From NCBI GenBank assembly GCA_031261425.1, contig JAISJR010000013.1, positions 1 to 64,000 on the forward strand: a stretch of 64,000 bases of DNA, given 5' to 3'. Below, piece after piece: positions 45,203 to 54,700 of this stretch. This stretch comes from Planctomycetota bacterium. Its GTDB lineage: Bacteria; Planctomycetota; SZUA-567. The translations under genes were made by a program, and so were the position numbers. The first letter of the stretch is position 1, and the number at the start of each line of letters is the position of its first letter. The notes beneath the pieces were generated by a model that saw only the letters and a program-made list of their open reading frames with translations, made no database searches and was not told the DNA's origin.

Positions 45203-46675
45203 ATGTTTGATTTCAAGAAAGCCGCCAATTTTTTGTTGGCGAAAGGGATGCAGACGGCGTTGCCGTTTTTGTCCGACCATAGCCCCGACACGCTTATCAA
45301 ATTCATCGACATCCTCAAAAATCGCGGCATCGAGCGAATGAAAGCGTATCACAAAGGCACGCCGGCGGAGTTGGCGCGTCGCGTCGAAGCCGCCAACGCT
45401 TTTTTCGAGATGGTCAAACGCAATTTGCCGAAATACAGCAGAGCCACGCAACGCAACATCGCGTTCAATTTTTATTACAACGCCCTCACCGCCGGCGAAG
45501 ACATTCGCAAGGCGTATTTTGAGCGCCACGGCGAATACCCGCCGTTTTTCCTCGCGATTTCGCCGTCGATGGCGTGCAATCTGCGCTGTTTCGGCTGTTA
45601 TGCGTGGAAATATCCGAAAGAAAAATCGCTGAGCAAAGAAAAGGTTTCGCAAATCATCACCGAAGCCAAAGAGAAAATGGGCATCTATTTCGTCACCATC
45701 ACCGGCGGCGAGCCGACGTTTTGGCCCCCCCTTGAAGAACTCATCCGCGAACACCACGACGTGTTTTTCCACATTTACACGCACGGAATGAACATCGACG
45801 ACGCCACCGCCAAACGTTGGGCGGACTACGGCAACGTCCACGCTTCAATTTCGATCGAGGGCAACCGCGAACTCACCGACGAGCGGCGCGGCAAAGGCGC
45901 CTACGACAAAATCACCGCGTCGATGCGGCGTCTGCGCGACGCCGGTTGTATGTTCGGCTTTTCGATTACGCACACGACGAAAAATCACGGCGTCGTCTGC
46001 ACCGGCGAATATATGGACGAAATGATTGCCAACGGTTGCAGTTACGGCTGGTTTTTCCAATACATTCCGATTGGCAAAGAGCCGGATTTATCGCTCTGCC
46101 CGACGCCGCAACAGCGGTTGGAACGGCGCGACGCGGTGCTGAAATTCCGCCGCGAAAAACCGATTTTGGCGTATGATTTCTGGAACGACGGCGACTCGTG
46201 CGAGGGTTGCATCGCGTGGGGACGGAAGTATGTCCACATCACGGCGCAGGGTTTGGTCGAACCGTGCGTGTTCGTGCATTTCGCGACCGACAGCATTCAC
46301 GACAAATCGTTGGAGGAATGTCTGAACAGTCCGGCGTTTAAGGACGCGCGGCGGCGGCAACCGTTCACCACCGATTTGCGGACGCCTTGCCCGCAGATTG
46401 ACCAATGTCATCACTTGAAAGAAATCGTCGAGAAATTTCAGATGAAACCGACGCACGAAGGCGCGGAGCGGATTGTTACCGACCTCTACGACCAAGTCGA
46501 AAAAATGGCGAAAGATTATCAGGCGGCGCTCCCGCCGGACGACGGCGCGATTAAAACCAAAATGTCGAGCGAAGACCATAAAGGCGGTTTTTCGCGGGAA
46601 GTGTCGAAAGAGGACTTGGATAAAATTAACGACGCCGGCGCGCCGCTGAAAGCGGAAATTTTGGCGAGCAAGTAG
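45203..46675 (+). CDS. radical SAM protein with SPASM-like C-terminus
   Basis: A 490-residue enzyme. The [4Fe-4S]-SAM cluster site is C125-x3-C129-x2-C132 (CNLRCFGC), with GGEP at 168-171. A C-terminal cysteine-rich region (DSCEGCIAWG, VEPCVF, TPCPQIDQC) fits an auxiliary cluster. A helical N-terminal domain of about 110 residues precedes the barrel. The substrate is unknown and no precursor-peptide gene is obvious nearby. A strong GGAGAGG site precedes the ATG. The 46686 gene follows by ten bases. Confidence 0.9.
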   Translation: MFDFKKAANFLLAKGMQTALPFLSDHSPDTLIKFIDILKNRGIERMKAYHKGTPAELARRVEAANAFFEMVKRNLPKYSRATQRNIAFNFYYNALTAGEDIRKAYFERHGEYPPFFLAISPSMACNLRCFGCYAWKYPKEKSLSKEKVSQIITEAKEKMGIYFVTITGGEPTFWPPLEELIREHHDVFFHIYTHGMNIDDATAKRWADYGNVHASISIEGNRELTDERRGKGAYDKITASMRRLRDAGCMFGFSITHTTKNHGVVCTGEYMDEMIANGCSYGWFFQYIPIGKEPDLSLCPTPQQRLERRDAVLKFRREKPILAYDFWNDGDSCEGCIAWGRKYVHITAQGLVEPCVFVHFATDSIHDKSLEECLNSPAFKDARRRQPFTTDLRTPCPQIDQCHHLKEIVEKFQMKPTHEGAERIVTDLYDQVEKMAKDYQAALPPDDGAIKTKMSSEDHKGGFSREVSKEDLDKINDAGAPLKAEILASK

Positions 46676-46685
46676 AGGGAAAAAG

Positions 46686-47150
46686 ATGACTACGGCTGAG
46701 ATGCGTAATTCGCTGAAAGATGAAATTGACGCGCTGGCGGCGAATTTATTGCCGGCGGTGCGTTCTTTCGTGCGCTCGCAAAAAAATGCGCCGACCGCCA
46801 ACCCGTCAGTTTCGCCGAAAGTCGTGGATATGGTAACGGGGAAAAATTTTGCTTCGGTGGAAGAAATGTTGGCGAGTGTTGACGAAGCGCGCGGAAAAAA
46901 AATTGCGCAAATCGCCGATTATTATGGCAAGATTGACCTTGTTGATACTGACGATGAGGAATTGGCGACGCTCGATTACGCCGACGATTTGGAATCACTG
47001 ATTCCCGATTTGGAGGAAAAGTTGTTGGCATCGGAAGCGCAACTTGCCGCCGGTTGTCGGACTTACACGCTTGACGAAATAAGGGGACAAATTTGGAGAC
47101 GTTACCGTGACGCCACGCAAAATTACGATGTTGCCGGCGGCGGTCGATGA
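46686..47150 (+). CDS. hypothetical protein with antitoxin-like ends
   Basis: A 154-residue acidic protein. The N-terminus (MTTAEMRNSLKDEIDALAAN...LPAVRSFVRS) looks like the start of small antitoxins of the 'addiction module' type, and the tail (LLASEAQLAAGCRTYTLDEI) resembles the end of another antitoxin family. No toxin gene is adjacent. It may be an antitoxin fusion or unrelated. It probably belongs to the operon of the radical SAM gene, ten bases upstream, and has an AGAGGG site. Confidence 0.6.
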   Translation: MTTAEMRNSLKDEIDALAANLLPAVRSFVRSQKNAPTANPSVSPKVVDMVTGKNFASVEEMLASVDEARGKKIAQIADYYGKIDLVDTDDEELATLDYADDLESLIPDLEEKLLASEAQLAAGCRTYTLDEIRGQIWRRYRDATQNYDVAGGGR

Positions 47151-47202
47151 AAAATTCTGATTGACTAACGAATAATTAGAAATGTTTTCAAACGCGGTTG
47201 CT

Positions 47203-47341
47203 CTATTCAATTGCCACGCCTTTTAAGGCGTGGTTGGCGGTCAAAAAAATAAATGGGCTTTAGCCCAAAGAAAACCATTCGGCTAAAGCCGGTCATTTTA
47301 CTAACGCCGACCACGCGCTAAAGCGCGTGGCAATTGAATAG
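47203..47341. mobile_element. MITE/REP-like element with 17-base terminal inverted repeats
   Basis: CTATTCAATTGCCACGC (47203-47219) is exactly inverted at 47325-47341. Inside are further palindromes: GGGCTTTAGCCC, GGCTAAAGCC and GCGCTAAAGCGC. At 139 bases it is too short for a transposase, so it would be moved in trans if mobile. No clear target-site duplication was seen. Confidence 0.75.
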
Positions 47342-47412
47342 CGCATCCTCTATTGATATTTATCCGTGTCCTCCGTGAGAAATAAAAAAAGAGGTTGAAA
47401 AACGCGACCACT

Positions 47413-48012
47413 ATGGCTAAACGCGCGGAACTTTACGAAATTATCGCCAACAGTATGGGCGACGTTCCCGCGACGGACGCCGCGGAAGTCGTCTATGAGT
47501 TGCCGACCGTCAGCCCGCGCTCGCGGGCACGCGAAATCGTCTTGTCGCTCGACGCCGCCTTTGTGATTTTCGTGCTATTTCTGATTTTGCTCGGCACGGC
47601 TTACACGCTCGGCGTCAACAGCGGCGAGCAAAAAGAACGCGAAAGTTTCAACGCGCCGCGCGTTCCCGCCGCCGAAGCCGAACTCGGCGAACTGAGAGTC
47701 AACCGGAGCGCGCCGTTGGCGGCGACGGTGCTGATTCCGCCGCAACAGTTCACGATGCGCTTGACCGAGGCGGACGACCTCGACGCCCTGCGCGTCCGGC
47801 GCGCCGCGTGGTTGGACAACGCCGTCATTCGCGACGGCAATCTCGAAGTTTTTATTTTCGACGACGGGAAAAAATATATTTTAACGGTCGGCGCGTTCTC
47901 CTCGCCGGAAGAGCGCAATTTAGGACGAGTGCGCGAATTTATCGCCGGTCAGCCGGCTTATCGCGACGCGGTTCTGACGAAAATCGGCGACCTTGGTCAG
48001 CCGGTGCTTTGA
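47413..48012 (+). CDS. single-pass membrane protein with SPOR-like periplasmic end
   Basis: A 200-residue-scale protein with a cytoplasmic N-terminus (about 45 residues), one membrane helix (about 47-68) and a periplasmic part ending in YILTVGAFSSPEERNLGRVR, a pattern like SPOR peptidoglycan-binding domains. The likeness is weak, so the role is unknown. ATG 47413 is chosen over an in-frame TTG at 47395 that sits closer to GAGG. An AATTAAA repeat follows the stop. Confidence 0.6.
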   Translation: MAKRAELYEIIANSMGDVPATDAAEVVYELPTVSPRSRAREIVLSLDAAFVIFVLFLILLGTAYTLGVNSGEQKERESFNAPRVPAAEAELGELRVNRSAPLAATVLIPPQQFTMRLTEADDLDALRVRRAAWLDNAVIRDGNLEVFIFDDGKKYILTVGAFSSPEERNLGRVREFIAGQPAYRDAVLTKIGDLGQPVL

Positions 48013-48015
48013 AAG

Positions 48016-48130
48016 TGCAATTAAAAATTAAGAATTAAAAATTTCGGGGTTTGATTATCAAATTCGCTTCGCGTAATTTTGACGATTATTCCGCCATTTC
48101 TAATTTTTAATTGGTAATTTTTAATTCATA
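48016..48130. repeat. AATTAAA/AATTTTT repeat hairpin
   Basis: Left arm CAATTAAAAATTAAGAATTA, core GGGGTTTGATTATCAAATTCGCTTCGCGTAATTTTGACGATTATTCC, right arm TAATTTTTAATTGGTAATTT. The core matches those at 13033, 41833 and 56967. Confidence 0.82.
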
Positions 48131-48188
48131 GTTTTCATTTCCCTTAATTGACTGCCGTGCCAAGCAGAAACAAAAAAAAGGAAAAAAT

Positions 48189-49043
48189 ATGCGTCCAGTT
48201 CCATACTGTTTGCCGGAAATTACCGAGATGATTTTCGCCGCCGCCCGCATGGTGTCGGAAGACGTGTTCATTCATAAGCGGGTGATTGCGACGGCGCTCG
48301 GCGCGGCGCTCGCCAACGACGACGAAGACAGTCCGCAGGAATTAGCCCTGACCGCCTTGCGCGCCGCTTATAAGGCGTTGGGCGTTACCGACCCGTATGA
48401 AAACGAAAAAGCGCGGCGCAATCGCGCGATGTTGGGCTTGGAGAATTTCATCAACGATTATTTGACCACGGCGGAAAGCGCGTTCGCGGCGAGCGTGCGC
48501 TTGTCGCTGGCGGCGAACGGCGAAAAAATCAAACGGCTCGGACGCGAGGAATTGGAAAAAGAATTGAGCGCGCGCCTGATGATTAAACCGGCGATTGACA
48601 AAATCACGACGCTGGCGGTGCAGGTGGCGAAATCCCCGTCGGTGATGTTTATCGCCGACTGCGCGGGCGAGATTGTCGCCGATAAATTTTTGATTACCGA
48701 GTTGCGCCATCACGCCAAAGTTGAAGTGGTGGTCGCGGCGAAGCCGATAATGGGGCGCGCGACGCTGGCGGACGCGGAAATGGCGGGGCTGACGGAAATC
48801 GCGACCGTAACCGACCCCGGCGCCGATATGCTGGGGCTGTCGCTCGGACGCGCCGCGGCGGAGTTTCGCCGGCGTTTTGCGGCGGCGGATTTGGTCATCG
48901 CCAAAGGCGCGTTCAATTGGCAGACCTTAAAGGACTGCAACCGCGAAGTGTTTTGTTTGGTGCAAGCCGAGGGCGCGAGCATCGCCAAAGAGTTGAACGT
49001 CGCGGTCGGCGACGGCGTGATTACGGTGCTGAACGACAAATAG
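48189..49043 (+). CDS. DUF89/ARMT1-like metal-dependent phosphatase
   Basis: A 284-residue protein of the DUF89 (damage-control phosphatase) family. The segment FIADCAGEIVADKFLI corresponds to the family's metal-binding D-N-x-G/E motif, here D-C-A-G-E with Cys in place of Asn. VVAAKPIMGRATLADAEMAGL and ADLVIAKGAFNWQTL complete the signature. Members hydrolyse damaged sugar phosphates with Ni2+ or Mn2+. The Cys substitution may tune metal choice. AAGGA precedes the start. Confidence 0.82.
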   Translation: MRPVPYCLPEITEMIFAAARMVSEDVFIHKRVIATALGAALANDDEDSPQELALTALRAAYKALGVTDPYENEKARRNRAMLGLENFINDYLTTAESAFAASVRLSLAANGEKIKRLGREELEKELSARLMIKPAIDKITTLAVQVAKSPSVMFIADCAGEIVADKFLITELRHHAKVEVVVAAKPIMGRATLADAEMAGLTEIATVTDPGADMLGLSLGRAAAEFRRRFAAADLVIAKGAFNWQTLKDCNREVFCLVQAEGASIAKELNVAVGDGVITVLNDK

Positions 49044-49044
49044 C

Positions 49045-49126
49045 AGTGGACAGTGGGCAGTTGGTAATGAGTAGTGGATAGAGTCATTAATCGCTTGCGA
49101 CTGCCCACTGCCAACTGCCAACTAAT
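49045..49126. repeat. CAGTGGG/CACTGCC heptamer hairpin
   Basis: Left arm CAGTGGACAGTGGGCAGTTG (49047-49066), core with ATCGCTTGCG, right arm CCCACTGCCAACTGCCAACT (49104-49123). It starts one base after the DUF89 stop. Confidence 0.85.
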
Positions 49127-49159
49127 GAATTGAAACCCTGATGAAAGGAGTAAATAGCG

Positions 49160-49378
49160 ATGAGTATTCACAGCAGTTTGCGCGCCGTGAGCGGCGGCGG
49201 CATTAAACACCGGAACGTGTTGAGCCGCGAGGAGCGATTGGTGAAATTGAGCGGCGACGGGCGCTGGAACGAGGGCAAAAGTTTATTCGCTCTGGCAAAA
49301 GTCCGGTCGATTAAAGTGGCGGTGAAAAAGAAAAAGAAAGCCACCGAAGACGAAGGCGCGGACAAGAAGAAGAAATAG
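49160..49378 (+). CDS. PVC-type small basic protein
   Basis: A 72-residue protein matching the 'small basic protein' family of Planctomycetes-Verrucomicrobia-Chlamydiae relatives: SIHSSLR, then IKHRNVLSREERLVKL, GRWNEGKSLFALAKVRSIKV and a lysine-rich tail. The role is not established; the high charge suggests RNA or ribosome association. An AAAGGAG site precedes the ATG. It is the main taxonomic marker of the window. Confidence 0.88.
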   Translation: MSIHSSLRAVSGGGIKHRNVLSREERLVKLSGDGRWNEGKSLFALAKVRSIKVAVKKKKKATEDEGADKKKK

Positions 49379-49432
49379 CGGCGTTTCTACCGACAGATTG
49401 CCCCTAACGGGGCAAACAGCCGGATAGGTTGT

Positions 49433-49491
49433 AAGAATGGCGGCGTTTGGTTGTCAGATTCGCTGGGGCGATTTTGATAATCAAGCGCCGC
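49433..49491. repeat. isolated palindromic core without heptamer arms
   Basis: GGCGGCGTTTGGTTGTCAGA and TTTTGATAATCAAGCGCCGCC are mutually inverted around ATTCGCTGGGGCGA. It matches the cores at 41833, 48046 and 56967 but lacks AATTAAC arms. It lies directly before the nadE ribosome site. Confidence 0.7.
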
Positions 49492-49515
49492 CATTTTTCA
49501 TTCTCGGAGAGAATT

Positions 49516-51360
49516 ATGCGTTACGTTCTCGCGCAAATAAACCCGACGGTCGGCGATTTGCCGGGCAACGCCGCGCGCGTTCTCGCCGCGCTGGCAACGG
49601 CGGAAAAATTTTCGCCGGATTTGGTCGTTTTCCCGGAAATGACGTTAAGCGGTTATCCGCCGGAGGACTTGTTGCTCAAACCGGCGTTTCTCACCGCCGC
49701 CGAATTGACGCTCCAAAATATCGCCGCGCGCGTCCGCGGACGCGCCGTCGTCGGCTATCCGTCGTCGCCGTTTTTCGCCGGTCATCCGCGCCTCCTCGCG
49801 CCGTTGCCGCCACGCTACGTGGCGCGTCCGCGCAACACGGCGGCGGTTATCGACGACAGCGCCGTCGTCGCCGAATACCACAAATGCCTGCTCCCGAACT
49901 ACGCCGTGTTCGACGAAAAACGCTATTTCGCCGCCGGCGACGGCGGTTTGGTCTTGGAGTTGCAAAACGGCGACGCCCGCCAAAAAACCGGCGTCGTCAT
50001 TTGCGAAGACGCGTGGAATTTGGCGGGACCCGTCCGCGAAGAAGCCGCCGCCGGCGCGACGGTGATTGCGTGTTTGTCGGCAAGCCCGTTTTATCGCGGC
50101 AAAGAGAGCGAGCGCCTCGCGACTTTCGCCGCGCTCTGCCGCGCATACGGCATATATTTTCTTTACTGCAATTTAGTCGGCGGACAGGACGAGTTGGTTT
50201 TTGACGGCGCGAGTTTCGCGCTGTCGCCGCAAGGCGAAATCATCGCCCAAGCGAAAAATTGCGCCGAGGATTTTTTAGTAATCGATATTCCAAACACACA
50301 GTCGTGTGCTACACCGTCGTGTGATACACCGTCGTGTGATACGCCGCGCGTTACGCCGCCGCGCGCGGCGGCGGCGAACGACGCGCGACCGATTATTGTT
50401 TGCGCGTTAAAATCCGCCGCGCCCGCTCATTCCGACTATCAACGCGCGTCCGCGGCGGCGGACGGCATCCCGCCGACCGGCGAGGCGCTCGAACCGGTTT
50501 ATGCCGCGCTGACGCTCGGTTTGCGCGATTACGTGCGTAAAAACGGTTTTACCGGCGTCATTGTCGGCTTGTCCGGCGGCATTGACTCGGCGCTGACCGC
50601 CGCCGTCGCCGTGGACGCGCTCGGCAAAGAAAACGTTTGGGGCGTAACGATGCCGAGTATTTATTCGTCCGCCGCGACGCGCGACGACGCGAAAATTCTC
50701 GCCGATAATTTGGGGATGCGCTTTTCCGTTTTGCCGATTGCCGCGCCGCTGGCGGCGTTTGAACGGGAGTTGACGCCGCTTTACGCCGCCGCCGACCCGC
50801 GCCGCGACCCGGAGAATTTGACCGGACAAAATTTGCAGGCGCGAATTCGCGCCGTGTATCTGATGGCGCTGGCGAATAAATACGGTTTGTTGTTGCTGAA
50901 CACCTCGAACAAATCCGAAAGCGCGGTCGGCTACGGCACGCTTTACGGCGATATGGCGGGCGGGTTTGCGGTCATTAAAGACGTGTTCAAAACCGAGGTG
51001 TGGAAACTGTCGCGTTATGTCAACGCGCGGCGCGGGCGGGAAGTGATTCCGGTTTCGACGATTGAGCGGACGCCGAGCGCCGAGTTGCGGGAAAATCAGG
51101 AAGACCGGCAGTCGTTGCCGGATTATCCGATATTAGACCCGATTCTGAAAATGTATGTGGAGGACGACGCGGCGCTCGCGGAAATCATCGCGGCGGGCTT
51201 CGACGAAGCCGTCGTCCGGCGGGTGGCGCGAATGGTTGACCGAAGCGAGTTTAAGCGGCGGCAGAGCGTTTGCGGGGCGAAAGTTACGCCCAAGGCGTTC
51301 GGCAAAGACCGCCGGCTTCCGGTAACCAACCGGTTTGCGTATGAGGAAATTACCAACTGA
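49516..51360 (+). CDS. nadE: glutamine-dependent NAD+ synthetase
   Basis: A 614-residue two-domain enzyme that converts nicotinate adenine dinucleotide to NAD+. The N-terminal glutaminase has nitrilase-type residues E41 (FPEMTLSGYP), a Lys in KCLLPNY and the Cys of GVVICEDAWN. The synthetase domain begins near 345 with GLSGGIDSALT and ends with the KVTPKAFGKDRRLP region. The linker contains a near-perfect SCDTP repeat. ATG 49516 has GGAGAG upstream. Full-length. Confidence 0.95.
   Translation: MRYVLAQINPTVGDLPGNAARVLAALATAEKFSPDLVVFPEMTLSGYPPEDLLLKPAFLTAAELTLQNIAARVRGRAVVGYPSSPFFAGHPRLLAPLPPRYVARPRNTAAVIDDSAVVAEYHKCLLPNYAVFDEKRYFAAGDGGLVLELQNGDARQKTGVVICEDAWNLAGPVREEAAAGATVIACLSASPFYRGKESERLATFAALCRAYGIYFLYCNLVGGQDELVFDGASFALSPQGEIIAQAKNCAEDFLVIDIPNTQSCATPSCDTPSCDTPRVTPPRAAAANDARPIIVCALKSAAPAHSDYQRASAAADGIPPTGEALEPVYAALTLGLRDYVRKNGFTGVIVGLSGGIDSALTAAVAVDALGKENVWGVTMPSIYSSAATRDDAKILADNLGMRFSVLPIAAPLAAFERELTPLYAAADPRRDPENLTGQNLQARIRAVYLMALANKYGLLLLNTSNKSESAVGYGTLYGDMAGGFAVIKDVFKTEVWKLSRYVNARRGREVIPVSTIERTPSAELRENQEDRQSLPDYPILDPILKMYVEDDAALAEIIAAGFDEAVVRRVARMVDRSEFKRRQSVCGAKVTPKAFGKDRRLPVTNRFAYEEITN
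50299..50343 (+). repeat. 15-base in-frame tandem repeat inside nadE
   Basis: Three copies of (c/a)CGTCGTGTGATACA-type units encode SCATP, SCDTP and SCDTP in the linker between the two NadE domains. Unit length is a multiple of three, so copy-number change keeps the frame. Confidence 0.85.
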
Positions 51361-51361
51361 C

Positions 51362-51724
51362 GTTACGCGGTCAACCCCAAGACGTGAATTTTTACGAATA
51401 AAAAAGAGAGATTTTTTTGTCCACGAATTACACGAATTACACGAATTTTTTTTCTCGCAGAGACACAGAGTTCCACAGAGAAGAAATGAAAAATTATTTA
51501 ACTTTTATTTTCTCTTTTCTTTCTCTGTGTCTCTGTGCCTCGGTGAGAAATCTCTTGCTCTTAATTCGTGTTAATTCGTCTAATTCGTGAAAATTCGTGT
51601 TAAGTTCTTTTTGTGTTTATTTTTTCTCTCTCCGTGCATCTGTGCCTCTGTGAGAAATCTCTTGCTCTTTAACTCGTGTTAATTCGTCTAATTCGTGAAA
51701 ATTCGTGTTAAGTTCTTTTTTGTT
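51362..51724. repeat. long ACGAATT/CTCTGTG repeat cluster
   Basis: Fills the gap between nadE and the RND pump. CCACGAATTACACGAATTAC (51420) faces AATTCGTGTTAATTCGTC. A module running from CTCTGTG...GAGAAATCTCTTGCTC to AATTCGTGTTAAGTTCTTTT occurs twice in tandem (about 51522-51612 and 51625-51722). No gene was seen. Confidence 0.8.
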
Positions 51725-51726
51725 CC

Positions 51727-54700
51727 TCACTTCGTTTTCCCGCCGAGCCACTGCATTAAATAATATGTCGCCGGCACGAGGAAAATCGCGAGGCAGGTCG
51801 AGGCGCCCATCCCGCCGATGACGACCGTCCCCATAATGCGCCGCGAAATCGCGCCGGAGCCGGTGGCGACGGCGAGCGGCAGACAGCCGACGATGAACGC
51901 GAGCGAAGTCATAATAATCGCGCGGAGCCGCAAGCCCGCGCCTTTCAGCGCCGCCTCCGCCGCGTTCAGTCCGCTCTCGCGTTGCAACTCGGCGTATTCG
52001 ACGATGAGAATCGCGTTTTTCGCGGCGAGACCGATTAACATAATCAAGCCGATTTGCGCGTAGATGTTGTTGTCCAAACCGCGCCACCAAAGAAACGTCC
52101 ACGCGCCGCACACCGCCACCGGCACCGTCAACAACACGCTGAACGGCAAAATCCAACTCTCGTAAAGCGCCGCCAACAGCAGGAAAACCAACAAGCCCGA
52201 AAACGCGAAAATCGCCGCCGCCGGAACGCCGGTCGCCGCGGCTTTTTCCTGAAACGTCATTCCCTCGTAGTCAAAACCCATCTCCGTCGGCATCGTCGCC
52301 GCGAAAGTCCGTTCGAGCGCCGCGAGCGCTTGGTCGGAACTGAAACCTTTCGCCGCTTCGCCGGTCAACTGCACCGCGCGATAAAGATTGTGGCGCATCG
52401 TAAATTCGGGACCGGTGATGTGCTCAACGGTCGTGAACGACGACAGCGGCATCATTTCGCCGGCGCCGTTGCGCACAAAAAAGTTCATCAAGCCGTCGAT
52501 GCTTTGCCGATAGTCGCCGTCCGCCATCATCCACACTTGCCACTGACGCCCGAAGCGATTGAAATAATTGACGAGCGAGCCGCCCATAAACGCTTGGAGC
52601 GCGGCGGTGATGTCGTCCATATCGACGCCTTGGCGCACCGCTTTGTCGCGGTCGAGATTGGCGTAAATTTGCGGCGTCGCCGGCGCGAACGTCGTCATAA
52701 TACCGCCGATTTCCGGCTGTTTTCTCGCCGCCGCCATAAATTTTTGCGTGTTGTCCCAGAGCGTTTCGACCGTGCCGCCGGCGCGGTCTTCCAACATAAA
52801 AGTGAACCCGCCGCCGGTGCCGATGCCCGGAATCGCCGGCGGCGGAAAAGCAAACGCCGCCGCTTCGTGATGGGCGCCGAGCGTTTTATTCACCGCCGTT
52901 TTGATTGCCGCGTATTGTTCCGCCGGCGCTTTACGTTCTTTCCATCCTTTCAGCGTGATAAAATAAAACCCGCTGTAACTGCTCGTCACCGAACTTAACA
53001 TACTGTAGCCCGCGACGGCGGTAACGTATTCGACGCCCGGAATTTCTTGCAATTCCGCCGTTATTTTGTTCATCGCGATTTCGGTGCGTTCGAGCGACGC
53101 CGCGTCGGGAAGCGAGACGTTCGCCATCAAATATCCTTGGTCTTCTTCGGGCAAAAAGCCGCCGGGCAACGTTTTGCCGAGCCCGCCGCACAACGCGGCG
53201 AAACCGCCGAGAATCAGCAAACTCACGCCGAATTTACGCACGCCGACGCGACAGACGCCGACGTAACCTTTATTCACGCGGTCGAAACCGGAATTAAATT
53301 TGTCAAAGAATTTGCCGAACAAGCGCGTCAAAATTCCGCGCCGCGCGGTTTCGCCGGCGCCGCGCGGACGCAGTAATTTCGCCGCGAGCGCGGGACTGAG
53401 CGACAGCGCGTTGAACGCGGAAATTATCACCGCCGCCGCGATGGTCAGCGCGAATTGTTGGTATAAGCGTCCGGTGATGCCGGGAATAAACGCCGAGGGA
53501 ATAAACACCGCCGACAGCACCAGCGTTATCGCGATAATCGGTCCCGACACGTCCGCCATCGCTTTTTCCGCCGCTTCTTTCGGCGCGAAGCCCTGCGCGA
53601 TATACGACTCGACCGCCTCGACCACGACAATCGCGTCGTCCACGACCAGCCCAATCGCCAACACCAAGCCGAACAGCGAAATCGTGTTAATCGAAAAACC
53701 GAACAGCGGAAACGCGATGAACGTGCCGACTAACGCGACCGGCACCGCGAACAGCGGAATCAGCGTGGCGCGCCAATTTTGCAGGAAGGCGAAAACGACG
53801 ATGATGACAAGCAACAACGCTTCCCACAAGGTCTGCGACAGTTCGGTCATACCTTCGGTGATGGCGAGCGTGGTGTCGAGCGGGACTTGATATTCGATGC
53901 CTTCGGGAAAACTTTGGGCGAGTTCCGCCATTTTGGCGCGGGCGATTTTAACCGCTTGCACGGCGTTGGAACCGGGCATTTGTTTGAGCGACAAAACCGC
54001 GTTGCGCTTGCCGTTCAGCGTCGCGGCGGTGGAGTAATCCTGGGCGCCGAGTTCGACGCGCGCGACGTCTTTCAACCGCACCATCGCGCCGCCGGTCGCG
54101 GCGCGGATAATAATTTCGCCGAATTCTTCCGGCGTGGTCAACTGTCCCGGCGCCCGCACCGTGTAGGAAAATTCCTGCCCCGCCCGGATAGGTTCGGCGC
54201 CGATTTTGCCGGCGGGACGAATCGCGTTTTGCGAGGTCAGCGCGTTCTTCACGTCGGTAACGGTCAGCCCCAATTTCGCGAGTTTGTCGGTATAAAGCCA
54301 GACGCGAATAGCGTATTCTCCGGCGCCGAACATATCGATTTCGCCAATCCCCGGCGTGCGCAACAATTCGTCGTAGAGATGGATTTTCGCGTAATTGTAG
54401 AGGAACAGCGGCGAGTATTTGCCGTCCGGCGAGGTCAGCGAAAACAGCACGAGCGGCGCGCCGAGCGACTTTTTCACGGTGATGCCGTAGTTGCGCACCT
54501 CCGGCGGCAGTTGCGAATCCGCTTGGTCCACGCGCATTTTCGTCAGGATATTGTCCACGTCGGGGTCGCTACCGAGTTTGAAATACACGGTGAGCGCGTA
54601 GGCGCCGCTGTTGGCGTTGACCGAGGACATATAGTCCATATTGTCCACGCCGCTGATTTGTTGCTCAATCGGCGCCGCGACGTTTTCCTCGACGGTGAGC

